Positions 11,101 to 21,624 of a stretch of 64,000 nt of DNA are shown here, in pieces. Source of the DNA: Strigamia acuminata (Eukaryota > Arthropoda > Chilopoda > Geophilomorpha > Linotaeniidae); the NCBI GenBank assembly GCA_949358305.1, contig OX442316.1, positions 10,974,001-11,038,000 on the forward strand, written 5' to 3'. Each line of letters begins with the position of its first letter. The stretch's first letter is position 1. Position numbers and translations under genes: made by a program. The notes beneath the pieces are model-generated. The model did not search any database and had not been told where the DNA came from. It was given only the letters and a program-made list of their open reading frames with translations.

Positions 11101-14100
11101 ACGCAACACACGCTGCTGGTTTTAATTCAAAGTTATCTTTATTTGTAATTCTAACTGGTTATGTAGTGCAATCGTCAGCTCCTATTGGCTGTTTAAAATA
11201 AAACGTTATTGAGACGTTCTCGTCTCCTTCCCATTCTCGTGTTCGTCTCGTCTCGTGTTCCTCAGGAACCCGAAAATTCTACAATTCATTAGTTCGAGAC
11301 CAGCAGGACATGAACAGTGTTACACAACAATTTAGAACCCAAACGGACTCAGCATCGAACGGAATCACATGTGCGAGGTCAAGTTAAACTTTCCATTCGA
11401 TATCGATGCGAGTAACCTTGTATGTATATAAATATAACGCCTCACGCAGCACGTAAAACGTATTTACACGACATTTTTACTGAAATAAAAGTTTGAAATT
11501 AAACAAAAAGCAATTTGAGGCACAAAACTGTGCATTTAAGTACAAAAATTCATACTTTTGGCTTAAATTTTGAAACTTGTATAAACAATGCCGTGTGGGT
11601 CCAAAAAACGCTTAAATAAATGAAAAATGAATTTTAAAATGAATTTTTGTTACAGGCATCGAGTAACAGCACCGGACATTACGTTTACTTCACCAAACAT
11701 AAAACGAAGATAGTACGACGGACAACGCACCCGAAATTTATGGAAGATACATATTTTTAATATTGTGTAAATTATTATGTCTATACATTAATGCTTCTTT
11801 TTGGAAAGGAGATCGAAAAAACCGTTAATAAAACTTCTGTTATTCTATATTATGGAATGGATTTTTTTGTGTTAATAAAATAAATTTTAGAAATTTTTCT
11901 AATATTTGAATTAATAATCATTTGGATTGAAATGAGCACGGTGCTTTTGTAGAAGCGCGCAAAGCATTGCGGAGTACCTGCTCTGCACGCAGGAGCAGCA
12001 AGCGGTACAGCCAATCTAGCTGCCTGATTTAACATTGTTGTCCCAAGAGCAGCAATCGGAAATGTAGAAAGCGGCGCCTAATCGCTTCAAACAACACGTT
12101 TTTGAAAAGTTTAATTCTTTTCATCACATATTGTCTATGTTATTATTCATTAAGCAGAGCCGGCTTGTGGGTCTTGCAAAAAATGTTTTTATTTTGGCAA
12201 AGTATTTTTTATCCCAAAAAGTTCATTTGTAAAGTAGATTGTCTCTAAAAAGAGTCTATTGCAGCACATGATAATGCATTTATTTGCCTAAAAATGTCTA
12301 AAAATGCATTTATTTTCGCCAGGTCGCTTACTACGACAAGACTGAAACGTTGCAAATGAGATTGCACAAATTTTGACAATTTTGCATTAAAATGACCCAA
12401 AAAAAATGCATTTTTACACGCAGATTGCAATTTGTCTGTCGAAAGAAACGTTTTCTAGTGGTTTCTGCAGATGATGATGTTAATCTGAGCCAGCCATTTG
12501 ATCTCTCTCGTTTACAATGCTACATGAAATACGGATTGCCGAAACGGGACTCAATTTTAAGATACAATCGGACTCTCCAACCCAGCTGGGTTTTGGAACA
12601 CTAAAAAAACAAAAGCCGCATTGAACTTTACAAGTGTAGGGCCATCCACGTATTTGAAATGTTTCGCAACACCAAAATATAGTAGGCACTTGATTCAAAA
12701 TTTGATCGTGAAGATGGTGATGAGGAAACTGAAGTGTTTCATTATTGAACATTGCAATTATTGCACTAGAATGCAGAGAATTCTCCGCATTCATCGAGGT
12801 TTGATAACCGATCGAATGATTTGATTTTTTGACGTTTTTGATGGATTTAAATGTGAAAAAAAGTTATTTTTGGTTGGAAAATATCGATTTGAGCTCGAAT
12901 TTTGATGAATTTGTTATGAAAATGTGAATTTTTGATGGTTTTTAACACTTTTAACCGATTTACATTCTGATTAATGTGGATACGTTTAGGAATTGTTCCA
13001 TTTATGGTTTGTTTTGGCCAATCATGCGCTGTTTAGTTTCGTACTGACAATTTTGCATTAAAATAGCACGAAAAAATGCATTTTTACACGCAGATTTCAA
13101 TTTGTAAGTTTGCTTACTGTTAAAACTATTTATAGGAAAAGGCAAACTGTGTAAGATTTGTATTACTTTTCATTTTAATTTTTTTTTCTCAAATATACTT
13201 GTAGAAAGTACGATTGGGAGGACAGCAGTGCCTGCATATGGACATGATCAAGATCTATTTTGAAAACGAATAATTATACAAAAAATATTTAATATTTTTG
13301 AAAAATTGTACTTCCTTATTTTAAATTTGATGTATTTTTCTTTCAATTGAATAAAAACATATATTTTAATTTTTTCATCGATTTTTTCATTCCAACATGA
13401 TTGACGGCCGGAAAATGAAGGCAAAATTGTCTATTTTAATAAAAATAAAAACATGATCAAATGTTGAAGAAAGAACTAGCTGCTAAGCTGATTGAAAAAA
13501 AAAGAATTTGAAACAAACGTCGAAGAAGTAGACACGATAAGAGCATCGTCCGATTTCGTGGGAAATGAGACGCGGCATCGAAAAGTGATATCCTCGTAAG
13601 TTGCGAGGCAGGAAAGCCACGCGTAATGAACCTCGATTCAAGAAACGACCTTAAAGCCGAGACAGCAAATTACGTGAATTAATTATAACCGTTGACTAAA
13701 TGCAATTAAAAGTTTTATTCAACATATTGGAACGTATTGGAACACGTATTGCAACCAGTATTAGACACTCTGGATAACTTTTTTAATGTTTTTGAGATGG
13801 CGGAAATGTAAAACCAAGATGAAACGATCATCGCTGTTCAAATATTCGTTCTAATGAACACGAACCAGATGTCGGAGACGGACATGCATTTGGTCATCAT
13901 TGACACAATTAGAGAGTCTCGTTTTAAAGGTGAAACGCAATAAATTGGCGGAATTTGTCATACTTATACTGAATTGGGAAATAAGACACGTGGACGACGA
14001 GAAAACAACACGACTTGGGACCATAGCTTTTGGATGAGAACAAAAAACCATTCGACTATTTTCCGACAGTTTCGAGCACAGGACACATGTTTTATTGCAG

Positions 14101-15122
14101 TTTATCCAGTAGGAGGAGGTTTACCGCTCCCGTGGGCGACACAGACTTGCACATGCAGTTCTATAAAAATGAAGAAACGACGATAATTTTTGATAACATC
14201 ACAGAATAAAAATTCGTGTTTTTATTTCGAATTGAAAATGTAGCGGTCGGTTTATTTTGACGATCAAATTGAAGGCAGCAATTGCAGGCTTTTGCCAATC
14301 GGTGACAAGTATTTCTTCGACTTGGAAATCCACATGAAAATCTTGGAGAGTTGTATAAATGAGAGAGAAATTGCCGGGTAGTTGGCAAAATTAAAAATGT
14401 AAAAGTCAGTGCAGAAATTCGACGGAGAAATTAATATTTTCCCGAGAGTTGATAATTCCACTGATTTATGAATACATCAGCACATTTTTGAATTCGTGGA
14501 AGATAAATTAGAGATAAACAAAATATATCGATCTCGTTCAGTTTGTGACGATTCTACTTTTGGTTGAATTATAAGCCATTAAACGAGATAAATCGGTCGG
14601 AACAAGACATTGCTAAACCTAACAATAACCTAACCGAGATAAGCTACGAAATATGTGCAACGTGAATAAATAACCAGAATAGCAAATAACTTACGGTTTT
14701 CCATGTTTATTATCAATACAACTGGTTCTGGGTTCTGGGCATGTGTAAACATAACCGATCGTTTTTGACGTTGCAATCGAATTCTTTCAAAGGTCGCCAT
14801 GTCGTTTTTTCACTGTTCGATTGAATCTACGTTGGAACGACGTATCGTGGGCGGACATGAGTGTATCATGGTTTTGATTATACAATACGAATGTAAATAT
14901 AATCAGGTATGTGTTTATTTTGTAAATAAACTTTTAACACGAATAAACTTAAAAATGCATTGATTTGCCTAAAAAAGGTCTAACTTGCCTAAAAAAAGGT
15001 CTTTAATGCATGAAAATGTTTATAACTGCTTAAAAAAAATTTGTCGTTATTAAACCTGTTACTTTCTCTCCTAATTTTATGTTAAATGGGCCACACATAG
15101 TCTTTGCACTCGTTCCCGAAGC
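11101..15122. other. MULE interior, left part: non-coding or decayed sequence
   Basis: No intact gene. Short ORFs here have no family resemblance. A block of about 60 bp containing ATGCATTTTTACACGCAGAT occurs twice (12375-12435 and 13046-13105). AAATGCATTTATTTGCCTAAAAA-like words recur near 12275-12315 and 14953-15010. This is consistent with decayed transposon sequence. Confidence 0.5.
12375..13105 (+). repeat. Pair of direct repeats of about 60 bp (12375-12435 and 13046-13105)
   Basis: Both copies begin GACAATTTTGCATTAAAAT, diverge over a few bases, then share AAAAATGCATTTTTACACG and CAATTTGT. They lie about 670 bp apart in the same orientation. Nothing recognisable lies between them. They may be ends of a small decayed element or a local duplication. 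Confidence 0.6.
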
Positions 15123-15222
15123 CTTCCAAGCCGGCCTCGCCATCAAACCGTATCAAACATTTTTTGCAAAGCAAAAGGTAGTTGTCACAAAGTCATTCAT
15201 TACTTTAAAAAGAATTTCTTGC
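15123..15222 (+). repeat. Inverted repeat of about 100 bp, partner at 24597-24690
   Basis: Starts at TTCCAAGCCGGCCTCGC and continues to AAAAAGAATT. Its reverse complement with moderate divergence is at 24597-24690. The two copies flank the Gypsy element and its surroundings. The left copy abuts the 3' end of the retroelement where an LTR would be expected. In the right copy the minus strand has a short open frame resembling the tail of a transposase, so this may be a fragment of another transposon family. Confidence 0.65.
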
Positions 15223-15252
15223 CTTTTAGTCCTAACTCAAAAAATGTAGCAC

Positions 15253-16197
15253 CTATGTGCCAAGTCTAATGCCCAGGTAGTGGAGCTGGTGCATTGCTTT
15301 CTGTGAGGTGATAAATCCGTGTTCGGGTCGCCAGTTGGGAACGTCTGGTCTTTCTCCTCGAACCTGGCTTAACCAAGTTTTTATCTCATCTGTCGAATAC
15401 CCTGCTGGTTTCAGTATTTTGAAGAGATCTCGATACGCCGTCCGTCTGACTTCGTTGTAATAGTCTCTGTGTATTTGTCGGCGCTCTTCGTCTGTAGCGG
15501 CGTTTTGCCACCTCTCGAGGACAGCCCACTCTTCGGGCTCGCTTGGATAGTCCTTTTCCAAAAACTTGTTTGGGAGTGGTGCTGGTGCGTCGTCGCGTTC
15601 TGGAATTTCAGTCCTCAGTGCGTCGCGCATCTTTTCTGGGAAGTAGTGTATCAGGGTCTCCTGACTTGCCCAAAATCGCGATCGGGCTCGGGATGAAGTG
15701 AGCCGAATTTTCCATGGTCCGGTGTCGACGTCGTCCTCTAACGCTCTTCGAAATGGGGTCGGAATTTCGCTTCTCCAGAGTGTACCCGAAGACACGTTTT
15801 GCGGATCGATGGGTCCCCACGTAAGTTGGTGTTCCGGCTGAGGAATGAATACATAAAAATTAGATTTTTGTTAAATTCCGAATTTGGATTCAAGATGGCG
15901 CTATGGTCGACCATGTGCTTTTTACACGTGTTGAATCTTAAATAATGGCTCGTGTCATTTTTCGTTTGTTGACATAAAGATGTTTTCTTTTATGAATCTT
16001 GTTTCACGTATTTTTGTGGTTTAGCCACAAATTAAATTCTTTGTTATTTTTACCTTTTCGTTTCCATCGGGCTTTTCCCGATTTTCTTCCGGTTCAACCT
16101 CGTCCCATCTTGCGGGATCGTTCCATTCGTCTTCGCTTGGGTCCCGATCCATTTCTTCCTCTTCGTTGTCGGGTGATTGCTTCCAGTTTCTTCGCAT
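15253..16197 (-). CDS. Spliced third ORF of the Gypsy element in the env position, function unknown
   Basis: Two exons on the minus strand: 16054..16197 (ATG at 16197) and 15253..15837, separated by a 216-nt GT-AG intron. The junction is in phase (GNEK then PEHQLTWGP), giving 242 residues. The first exon is very acidic (EEEEMDRDPSEDEW). The second contains LWRSEIPTPFRRALEDD and EWAVLERWQNAATDEERRQ, looks mostly helical and soluble, and ends YLGIRLGT. There is no signal peptide, membrane segment or furin site, so it does not look like a retroviral Env. A possible acceptor (AG just before 16233) would let the first exon start further upstream from a spliced leader. I do not recognise the family. 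Confidence 0.65.
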
Positions 16198-16443
16198 TTT
16201 TGATTCAATTTGTTGGTTGCGATTTTTGTCAAGCACCTGTTGTCGTCGTGACAGAACGCGGAGTGCAAAGTTGAAAGGGTAGTCGAGGTTAAGTATCTTG
16301 ATTGGCTTTCGTATGTAATACGTAGTTGATTGTTGGAGTCTCCTTGTGATTGTTTTTGTCCCTAGGAGGTCGGGGTAATTACGTCATATTGTTTTATCGC
16401 TTTTGATTGGTTATGCCAACCATTTTGGATTTTTCTTGCTTTA

Positions 16444-19400
16444 TCATGTCCTCCCGGTGATTTTACCGTCCTTTATAAACGGGTTTGGTGCCTTTTTTCT
16501 TGTACTTTGTCGTGTTATAGGTTTCGGTATTTTACTTCTCGATCGTGTGGATCTTTTAGTAATCTCTTTTTCTTTTTCAGGAGTTTTAGGAGTTTCTTCG
16601 TTAACTGCTGCTTCCTCCCCTCCTAAATTTCCATCTGGGGCGCTAGTTAGTTCGGCGCTGTCTGGAGTTGCGTGAGTCGTATTTTCGTTCAAGTCTGAAA
16701 CAGTGGCGATGTCGTCGAACATATCTCGTATTGTGGGCGATGGAGATGGCTGCGTTTGGTCCTCGGCCCATTCTTCTTGTGGAAATTCCGGCAAGTAAGG
16801 CGTCAGTTCTCGAGCGTGGATTGATCGAAAATTTACATTATCGGCCAAACGTTGCAGAGAAAATGCGTTCCCGCCGTGGGCCTTGGTAATTACGTATGGG
16901 CCGTCTCGTTTGTCGGCTAAGCCGGCATGAATCCCTTTATCTGCACTGGATAAAATGTGAGTGTCTTTCCATACGAGATCGTTGATTTTGAAATTACAAA
17001 ATTGTGTGTTCTTTTCAGACTTTTTCACTCGTTCGCGCATGTCAAACACATGTGACATCATATGTTGGTAGGTTGCCGAAATTGCTTGTTCTAGTTGATG
17101 TACGTAAATGTGAGGATTTTTTGGATCGACTTTTCGAATTCCTTCTGGGATGCGTGGATCCCAGGGCACTCGTAGCTCTCGAGCGAAGTTGAGATAAGCC
17201 GGGGAAAAGCCGCGGTTTCTCGAAATGGTCGTTCGGATGCTAAATGCTATTTCTTTAAGAAACTCGTCCCACTTGGAATGTACGTCTGTGAAAATAGCAA
17301 GCGCATATTTTATGTCGCGGTTGAGTCGCTCTACGGGATTAGCCCGTGGGTTATACGTTGAAGTAAATGATGGTTGAATGTCGAATTGATTGCAGAAATC
17401 CTTGTATAACCTTGATGCGAATTGTGGGCCATTATCGGAAATTAATTTCCGCGGGAAGCCAAAATGTAACGCGACTTCGTAGAGGCACTGGATTATTTTC
17501 TGCTTAGTCGGGTGGGCCATCGGATACAACTCTGGCCATCCTGTTGCGACATCCATGATCACGAGTATGTATTTGTGGCTATTTGCACTTGTTATCTTAG
17601 GACCCATAAGGTCTACGCTCCAACAATCAAAAGGGGCGAACGGTCCAAGTGATAAATTCTCGTAGTTAGCCTTATTCCGAGGCTTGCAGGCTTGGCATCG
17701 TGGACAGTGTCGTATGAATCGTACGATGTCCCTTCTCATTTCGGGCCAATAGTACAGTTGACTGGCCCGGTAGAGAGTCCTTGCCACGCCGGCGTGTCCG
17801 GCTAGAGGGTGGCCGTGTACCATCCACAGAATTTGTGTTCGAACTTTTCTCGGAATTACGACTTTAATTGAACTCCCTGACTCTGTCAAGTCGTCCCGAA
17901 AGTTCGGATGGTACTTTAAAAGTAGGCCATCGTCTATCAGATAAGCGGAAGCCTTAATTTTGAACTCTTCTCTGGATTCTTCGCTGTAGACGTCGCCAGG
18001 GAAAGTCTCGTTGGTCAAGTAGTCATAGAACCTTTTACAGAAGGCGGTGTCGTTCTTCTGAGCTTCGACGAGTTCCTCGCGAGTAGGTGGGACACAGTTC
18101 GTGCCTTTACTCACGTGTGTAACGAAAGCTCGCACAAATTTATCCGAGACTCTGGGTTCGATGGATAAGTCGTAATTTGGTCTGGCATCTTTTGCCGATT
18201 GATATGCCCTCATCCAATATCCGACGTATTTTTCATCGGAAGATTCCAACTTTTCTTTCGGCAGTTCATTCTGTTTTCTGAATTCCCACTTCCTGATCGG
18301 GGTGGGACAGTAAGCTATCCGAGAATCGTCGTCGCCGTCGTCGTCTGGCTCGTCGGGTTCTGAGGCGGGAGCTCTAGAGAGCGCGTCGGCGACTGTGTTA
18401 TACTTCCCTGGCTTGTACTCGATTTGTAAGTCGTAAGCCATGAGCTCTAATTGCCATCGAGCCATCCGGCCCGAAGGTTCTTTCAGGCCCATGAACCACC
18501 TTAATGCCTGATGGTCGGTCTGGACGGTAAATTTTGTAAACTCGAGGTAAGGCCTGAATTTACGAACTGCCCATACGATTGCCAAGCATTCGAGCTCTGT
18601 CGCTGAGTAATTTTTCTCGGCGGCTTGAATTTTCCGGCTGATAAAGATCGTGGGTACTTCTTGATGTATGCCGTCGATTTCGTGCATTTGCATCAACGCA
18701 GCCCCCAATCCGATTTTACTCGCATCCGTATGTAAGATAAATTCGCGATTCAAGTCGGGGAGAGGGATGGTTTTGGTGTCGATTAGCATTTGTTTGATTT
18801 TGTCAAACGCTGCTTCGCAATGGCTGGTCCAGTTAAATTTGATTTCGGGGTCTTTCGGCGGGTCCTCCTTTGGATTTATTTTCTGGACAGTCTTTAAAAG
18901 ATCGGTGATTGGGGCCGCGACTTCCGCTAAATGTGGCAGGAGTCGGCCGAAGAAATTTACCATTCCTAAAAAACGTTGTACCCCTTTCACGTCCGTAGGT
19001 GCTGGAAAATCGGTGATTGCTCGTACTTTCTTTGGGTCTATGGATAAGCCATTGACTCCAACTTTGTATCCAAGAAACGCAAGTTCTTTTCGGCAAAACT
19101 GGCTCTTTCCGGGGTGTATGTGGAGTCCGGCTTTTGCTAAACGACGTATTACTTCGTCGATATGTCTGATGTGTTCGTCAAAAGTCTGGGAAACAATAAT
19201 AATATCGTCCAGGTAAGCCCAGGCGTATTTATGTAGCGCGTCGCCCAAAACCTTCTCGATTAATCGTTGAAATGTTGCCGGGGCATTTACTAGGCCAAAT
19301 GGCATGACATTAAACATTAATCTGCCCATCGGGGACCAGAAAGCGGTTTTTTCTTTGTCTTCGGCACGGAGTTCGACCTGCCAATATCCTTTCGACAGAT

Positions 19401-20871
19401 CCATCGTTGTTACCCAATTAAATGGGGCTAGTTCTCGAAGAATAGCTTCGATTGATGGCATCTGGACGGGGTCGATAACGGTAATGGCGTTTAGAGGTCG
19501 ATAATCGATACACAGTCTGGGTTCCGATCCTGCACGCATGACGAGCACGATTCTCATCGCATATTCTCCTAATGCCTCGGACACTATCCCCTTGTCCAGT
19601 AAGTCTTGACAGATCGTCTTGACGATTTCGCGTTTTTGGGGGTTCATGCCCTTGAATGGAACTCGTACTGGCTTATCCGTACTTAATTCTATTTCGTGTT
19701 TTACGTAATTTGTCTTTCCCGGTTCTTTAGTCAGGATTTTTCGATGTTTTTGTAGCATTTCTTCAAGTAATTTAGTCTGGGTTTCTCCTAGGTTCGCGTC
19801 CATGGCCAAATTGTGAGCCAAATTTCCTTCTTGGAGTCGGGCGTTAAAAGATTTGAAATCGTAATCTTGTACGAATTGCTTCAAATTTCCGCCTTTCCAT
19901 TCGTCCTCTTCGTCGTTTGAATCTAGGAGTTCGGTAGGTACTGTCATTAGTCGGGGGTCCTCGCGTTTATCGATATAGTTCCAGGACCTCGTTATGGGGT
20001 TGGGCTGGATCTCCATTATGGCCATGATGTCCATACCCAAGAGTAGGACCGTGTCGTAGGTTGGTAAAACGATGAAAGGGTGGGTTATTACGCCTCCCTC
20101 CCATATGACTTTTGTTGTCAGTACCCCTACTGGACGCACTTCTCCAGCAGCGGTTTTTACGGCCACATTTTCGCTTATTCCCCGTAGTTTGTCGCGTTGT
20201 TTTTTGTCCAGCGACTCGTATAGATCTGAAGAGATAAAGGACCGGTCGGCTCCCGAATCCAACAAACCGATGAATTTTTTGTCGTTAAACTTGATTGTTA
20301 ACATTGCGAGTGAGTCCTTCCGCTCTTTAACCAAATTACAATGTAAAATGCGTTTCTTTCGAGGTGGGGCCTCCTCGTAGGCGTGAGGTAATTCTTGGAA
20401 TGTTTCGGCTATTTTTTCGCCGTCCGCCGTATTAGTGGTTGGGCCACTATATTCGCGTTTTTCTGTGGTGAAGTAAGCCGTAGTGAAATAAACGACCTTT
20501 TTCTGTAATTCTTTTATTTGTTTTTCTAACCAATTGGTGTTTATCCATTTGGCTTTTAATTCGTCTTCCGAACTTGAGTCGCTAATTTCTTTATTATTTG
20601 TTTCAATTTCTTTCGATTTTTTCTCTTTTAATTTGAGTTTTAATTTGACTACTTCTTCCGTAATTACTTCGTTAATTGCCTGGTTAATTGTCGTATTCTT
20701 GGTAAATTTTGGGGTTTGGTCTTCCGGGCGTGCAGACAGATTTATTATTTTTTCTCTGTCTGCTTTAACCAGTTTTTTGTCAGTTCTTCGAATTTGGCTG
20801 TTAGCTTTTCTAACAATGCGTCGTTTTTGGCGGCTTCCTTCTCTTCCTTCCTCTTCTTTCGTTTTGGGCAA
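16444..20871 (-). CDS. pol: Gypsy pol polyprotein (protease, RT, RNase H, integrase)
   Basis: 1475 codons, uninterrupted. A lysine- and acid-rich leader of about 170 residues precedes the aspartic protease (LLDSGADRS, Asp near 205). Next come the reverse transcriptase with YLDDII (around residue 550), RNase H (HTDASKIGLGAAL), and an integrase with an HHCC finger (HGHPLAGHAG, CPRCQAC). The DDE core includes DLMGP and DNGPQF, and a GPYVI module follows near the C-terminus. The C-terminal tail is charged and basic. Pol lies in the -1 frame relative to the second gag segment and overlaps it by 127 nt; expression is probably by ribosomal frameshift at 20772-20778, so the ATG at 20871 need not be a real start. 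All catalytic motifs looked for are present, so enzymatically this copy may be intact. Confidence 0.92.
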   Translation of the reverse strand: MPKTKEEEGREGSRQKRRIVRKANSQIRRTDKKLVKADREKIINLSARPEDQTPKFTKNTTINQAINEVITEEVVKLKLKLKEKKSKEIETNNKEISDSSSEDELKAKWINTNWLEKQIKELQKKVVYFTTAYFTTEKREYSGPTTNTADGEKIAETFQELPHAYEEAPPRKKRILHCNLVKERKDSLAMLTIKFNDKKFIGLLDSGADRSFISSDLYESLDKKQRDKLRGISENVAVKTAAGEVRPVGVLTTKVIWEGGVITHPFIVLPTYDTVLLLGMDIMAIMEIQPNPITRSWNYIDKREDPRLMTVPTELLDSNDEEDEWKGGNLKQFVQDYDFKSFNARLQEGNLAHNLAMDANLGETQTKLLEEMLQKHRKILTKEPGKTNYVKHEIELSTDKPVRVPFKGMNPQKREIVKTICQDLLDKGIVSEALGEYAMRIVLVMRAGSEPRLCIDYRPLNAITVIDPVQMPSIEAILRELAPFNWVTTMDLSKGYWQVELRAEDKEKTAFWSPMGRLMFNVMPFGLVNAPATFQRLIEKVLGDALHKYAWAYLDDIIIVSQTFDEHIRHIDEVIRRLAKAGLHIHPGKSQFCRKELAFLGYKVGVNGLSIDPKKVRAITDFPAPTDVKGVQRFLGMVNFFGRLLPHLAEVAAPITDLLKTVQKINPKEDPPKDPEIKFNWTSHCEAAFDKIKQMLIDTKTIPLPDLNREFILHTDASKIGLGAALMQMHEIDGIHQEVPTIFISRKIQAAEKNYSATELECLAIVWAVRKFRPYLEFTKFTVQTDHQALRWFMGLKEPSGRMARWQLELMAYDLQIEYKPGKYNTVADALSRAPASEPDEPDDDGDDDSRIAYCPTPIRKWEFRKQNELPKEKLESSDEKYVGYWMRAYQSAKDARPNYDLSIEPRVSDKFVRAFVTHVSKGTNCVPPTREELVEAQKNDTAFCKRFYDYLTNETFPGDVYSEESREEFKIKASAYLIDDGLLLKYHPNFRDDLTESGSSIKVVIPRKVRTQILWMVHGHPLAGHAGVARTLYRASQLYYWPEMRRDIVRFIRHCPRCQACKPRNKANYENLSLGPFAPFDCWSVDLMGPKITSANSHKYILVIMDVATGWPELYPMAHPTKQKIIQCLYEVALHFGFPRKLISDNGPQFASRLYKDFCNQFDIQPSFTSTYNPRANPVERLNRDIKYALAIFTDVHSKWDEFLKEIAFSIRTTISRNRGFSPAYLNFARELRVPWDPRIPEGIRKVDPKNPHIYVHQLEQAISATYQHMMSHVFDMRERVKKSEKNTQFCNFKINDLVWKDTHILSSADKGIHAGLADKRDGPYVITKAHGGNAFSLQRLADNVNFRSIHARELTPYLPEFPQEEWAEDQTQPSPSPTIRDMFDDIATVSDLNENTTHATPDSAELTSAPDGNLGGEEAAVNEETPKTPEKEKEITKRSTRSRSKIPKPITRQSTRKKAPNPFIKDGKITGRT

Positions 20872-21608
20872 TCTCTTCTCCAGTGTCCCACCTCGTTACA
20901 GTAATTACAAGGTTTTGTGGTGGAGTTATCTGTTTTCGGGTACGGTCGTCTCACGAACTCTTTTTTCTCGTAGGGTTTTTCGCTTTTTGGGTTGTGGTGC
21001 TCCGTTTTATTCGCGGTCTTCATTCGGGGTCGGTAGCTGGGGGCGATTTCTTTCCCCATGTTAGCGTGGAGAATCTCTTCTTCTTGTTGGCTATCGCTGG
21101 TATCTCCTCCTGAGTTTTGCTCGGAGTTGTTTTCTTCACTTTCCCTCCCTTCTTCGAGATTAGTTGCGTCGGAGTTTGTACTGGCTTTGTAAGCTTTTGG
21201 AGCCGGTATCGGGTTCGAGGTGGCTTTATCGTTCGCCTTTTTCGGAGGTGCGGCCTCGATTTCCCCGTTCAGGAAGCTACGCGACTGGATCAGTCTCCCT
21301 GCGTCATGATTTTTCGCATGGATACGCTGTATGCGGAGTTGCGTTTGTGTCCTCTGTTCGGGCGTCAGGGCCTCCGTATAACGATCGTCTACTTCTTCGT
21401 GATAGTCATTTACAAATTTTAGCAGCTGTTCGAAACTATCTGCTGTGGGAGCGTTCATATCTCTCAGTACTTTCTTTGAGGTGTCGTTTAACCCTTTTTC
21501 GAAAATCACGTTTTGCGCATATTCGTCGAGTGGCGTATCCAACTCGTTGAACAAACTTTTCGCTCGTCGGAAATAGGCTCGTAATTCTTCTCCTGCGGCT
21601 TGTAGCAT
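20745..21608 (-). CDS. gag: Gypsy gag, C-terminal segment with zinc knuckle
   Basis: 287 codons from the first ATG, though the frame is open from about 21645. It begins in capsid-like sequence (AYFRRAKSLFNELDTPLDEY, FEKGLN) and ends in a basic nucleocapsid region with one CCHC knuckle (CNYCNEVGHWRRDC). It lies in the +1 frame relative to the upstream gag segment. The upstream ORF stops at 21625, and the only window in which both frames are open is about 20 nt. This suggests a single-base lesion in gag rather than two natural ORFs, although a programmed +1 shift cannot be excluded. Confidence 0.8.
   Translation of the reverse strand: MLQAAGEELRAYFRRAKSLFNELDTPLDEYAQNVIFEKGLNDTSKKVLRDMNAPTADSFEQLLKFVNDYHEEVDDRYTEALTPEQRTQTQLRIQRIHAKNHDAGRLIQSRSFLNGEIEAAPPKKANDKATSNPIPAPKAYKASTNSDATNLEEGRESEENNSEQNSGGDTSDSQQEEEILHANMGKEIAPSYRPRMKTANKTEHHNPKSEKPYEKKEFVRRPYPKTDNSTTKPCNYCNEVGHWRRDCPKRKKRKEEKEAAKNDALLEKLTAKFEELTKNWLKQTEKK
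20772..20778 (-). promoter_or_regulatory. Probable -1 ribosomal frameshift site (A AAA AAC) between gag and pol
   Basis: On the minus strand the heptamer AAAAAAC is in the correct register of the gag frame (ACA AAA AAC) and lies 27 nt before the gag stop codon. A -1 slip leads straight into the pol frame (CTG GTT). This is a canonical X XXY YYZ slippery heptamer known from retroviruses and retrotransposons. I did not fold the downstream sequence for a stimulatory structure. Confidence 0.75.
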
Positions 21609-21624
21609 GAGACTGACTCTCTGT

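Noticed and set aside
11850-12035. Alanine/arginine-rich ORF near 11930-12035
   Set aside because: Short, in decayed transposon sequence, no family match, no consistent frame beyond 60 codons.
12600-14200. Decayed coding fragments (such as DREDGDEETEVFHY near 12700)
   Set aside because: Frames break every few dozen codons and I could not match them to a transposase family.
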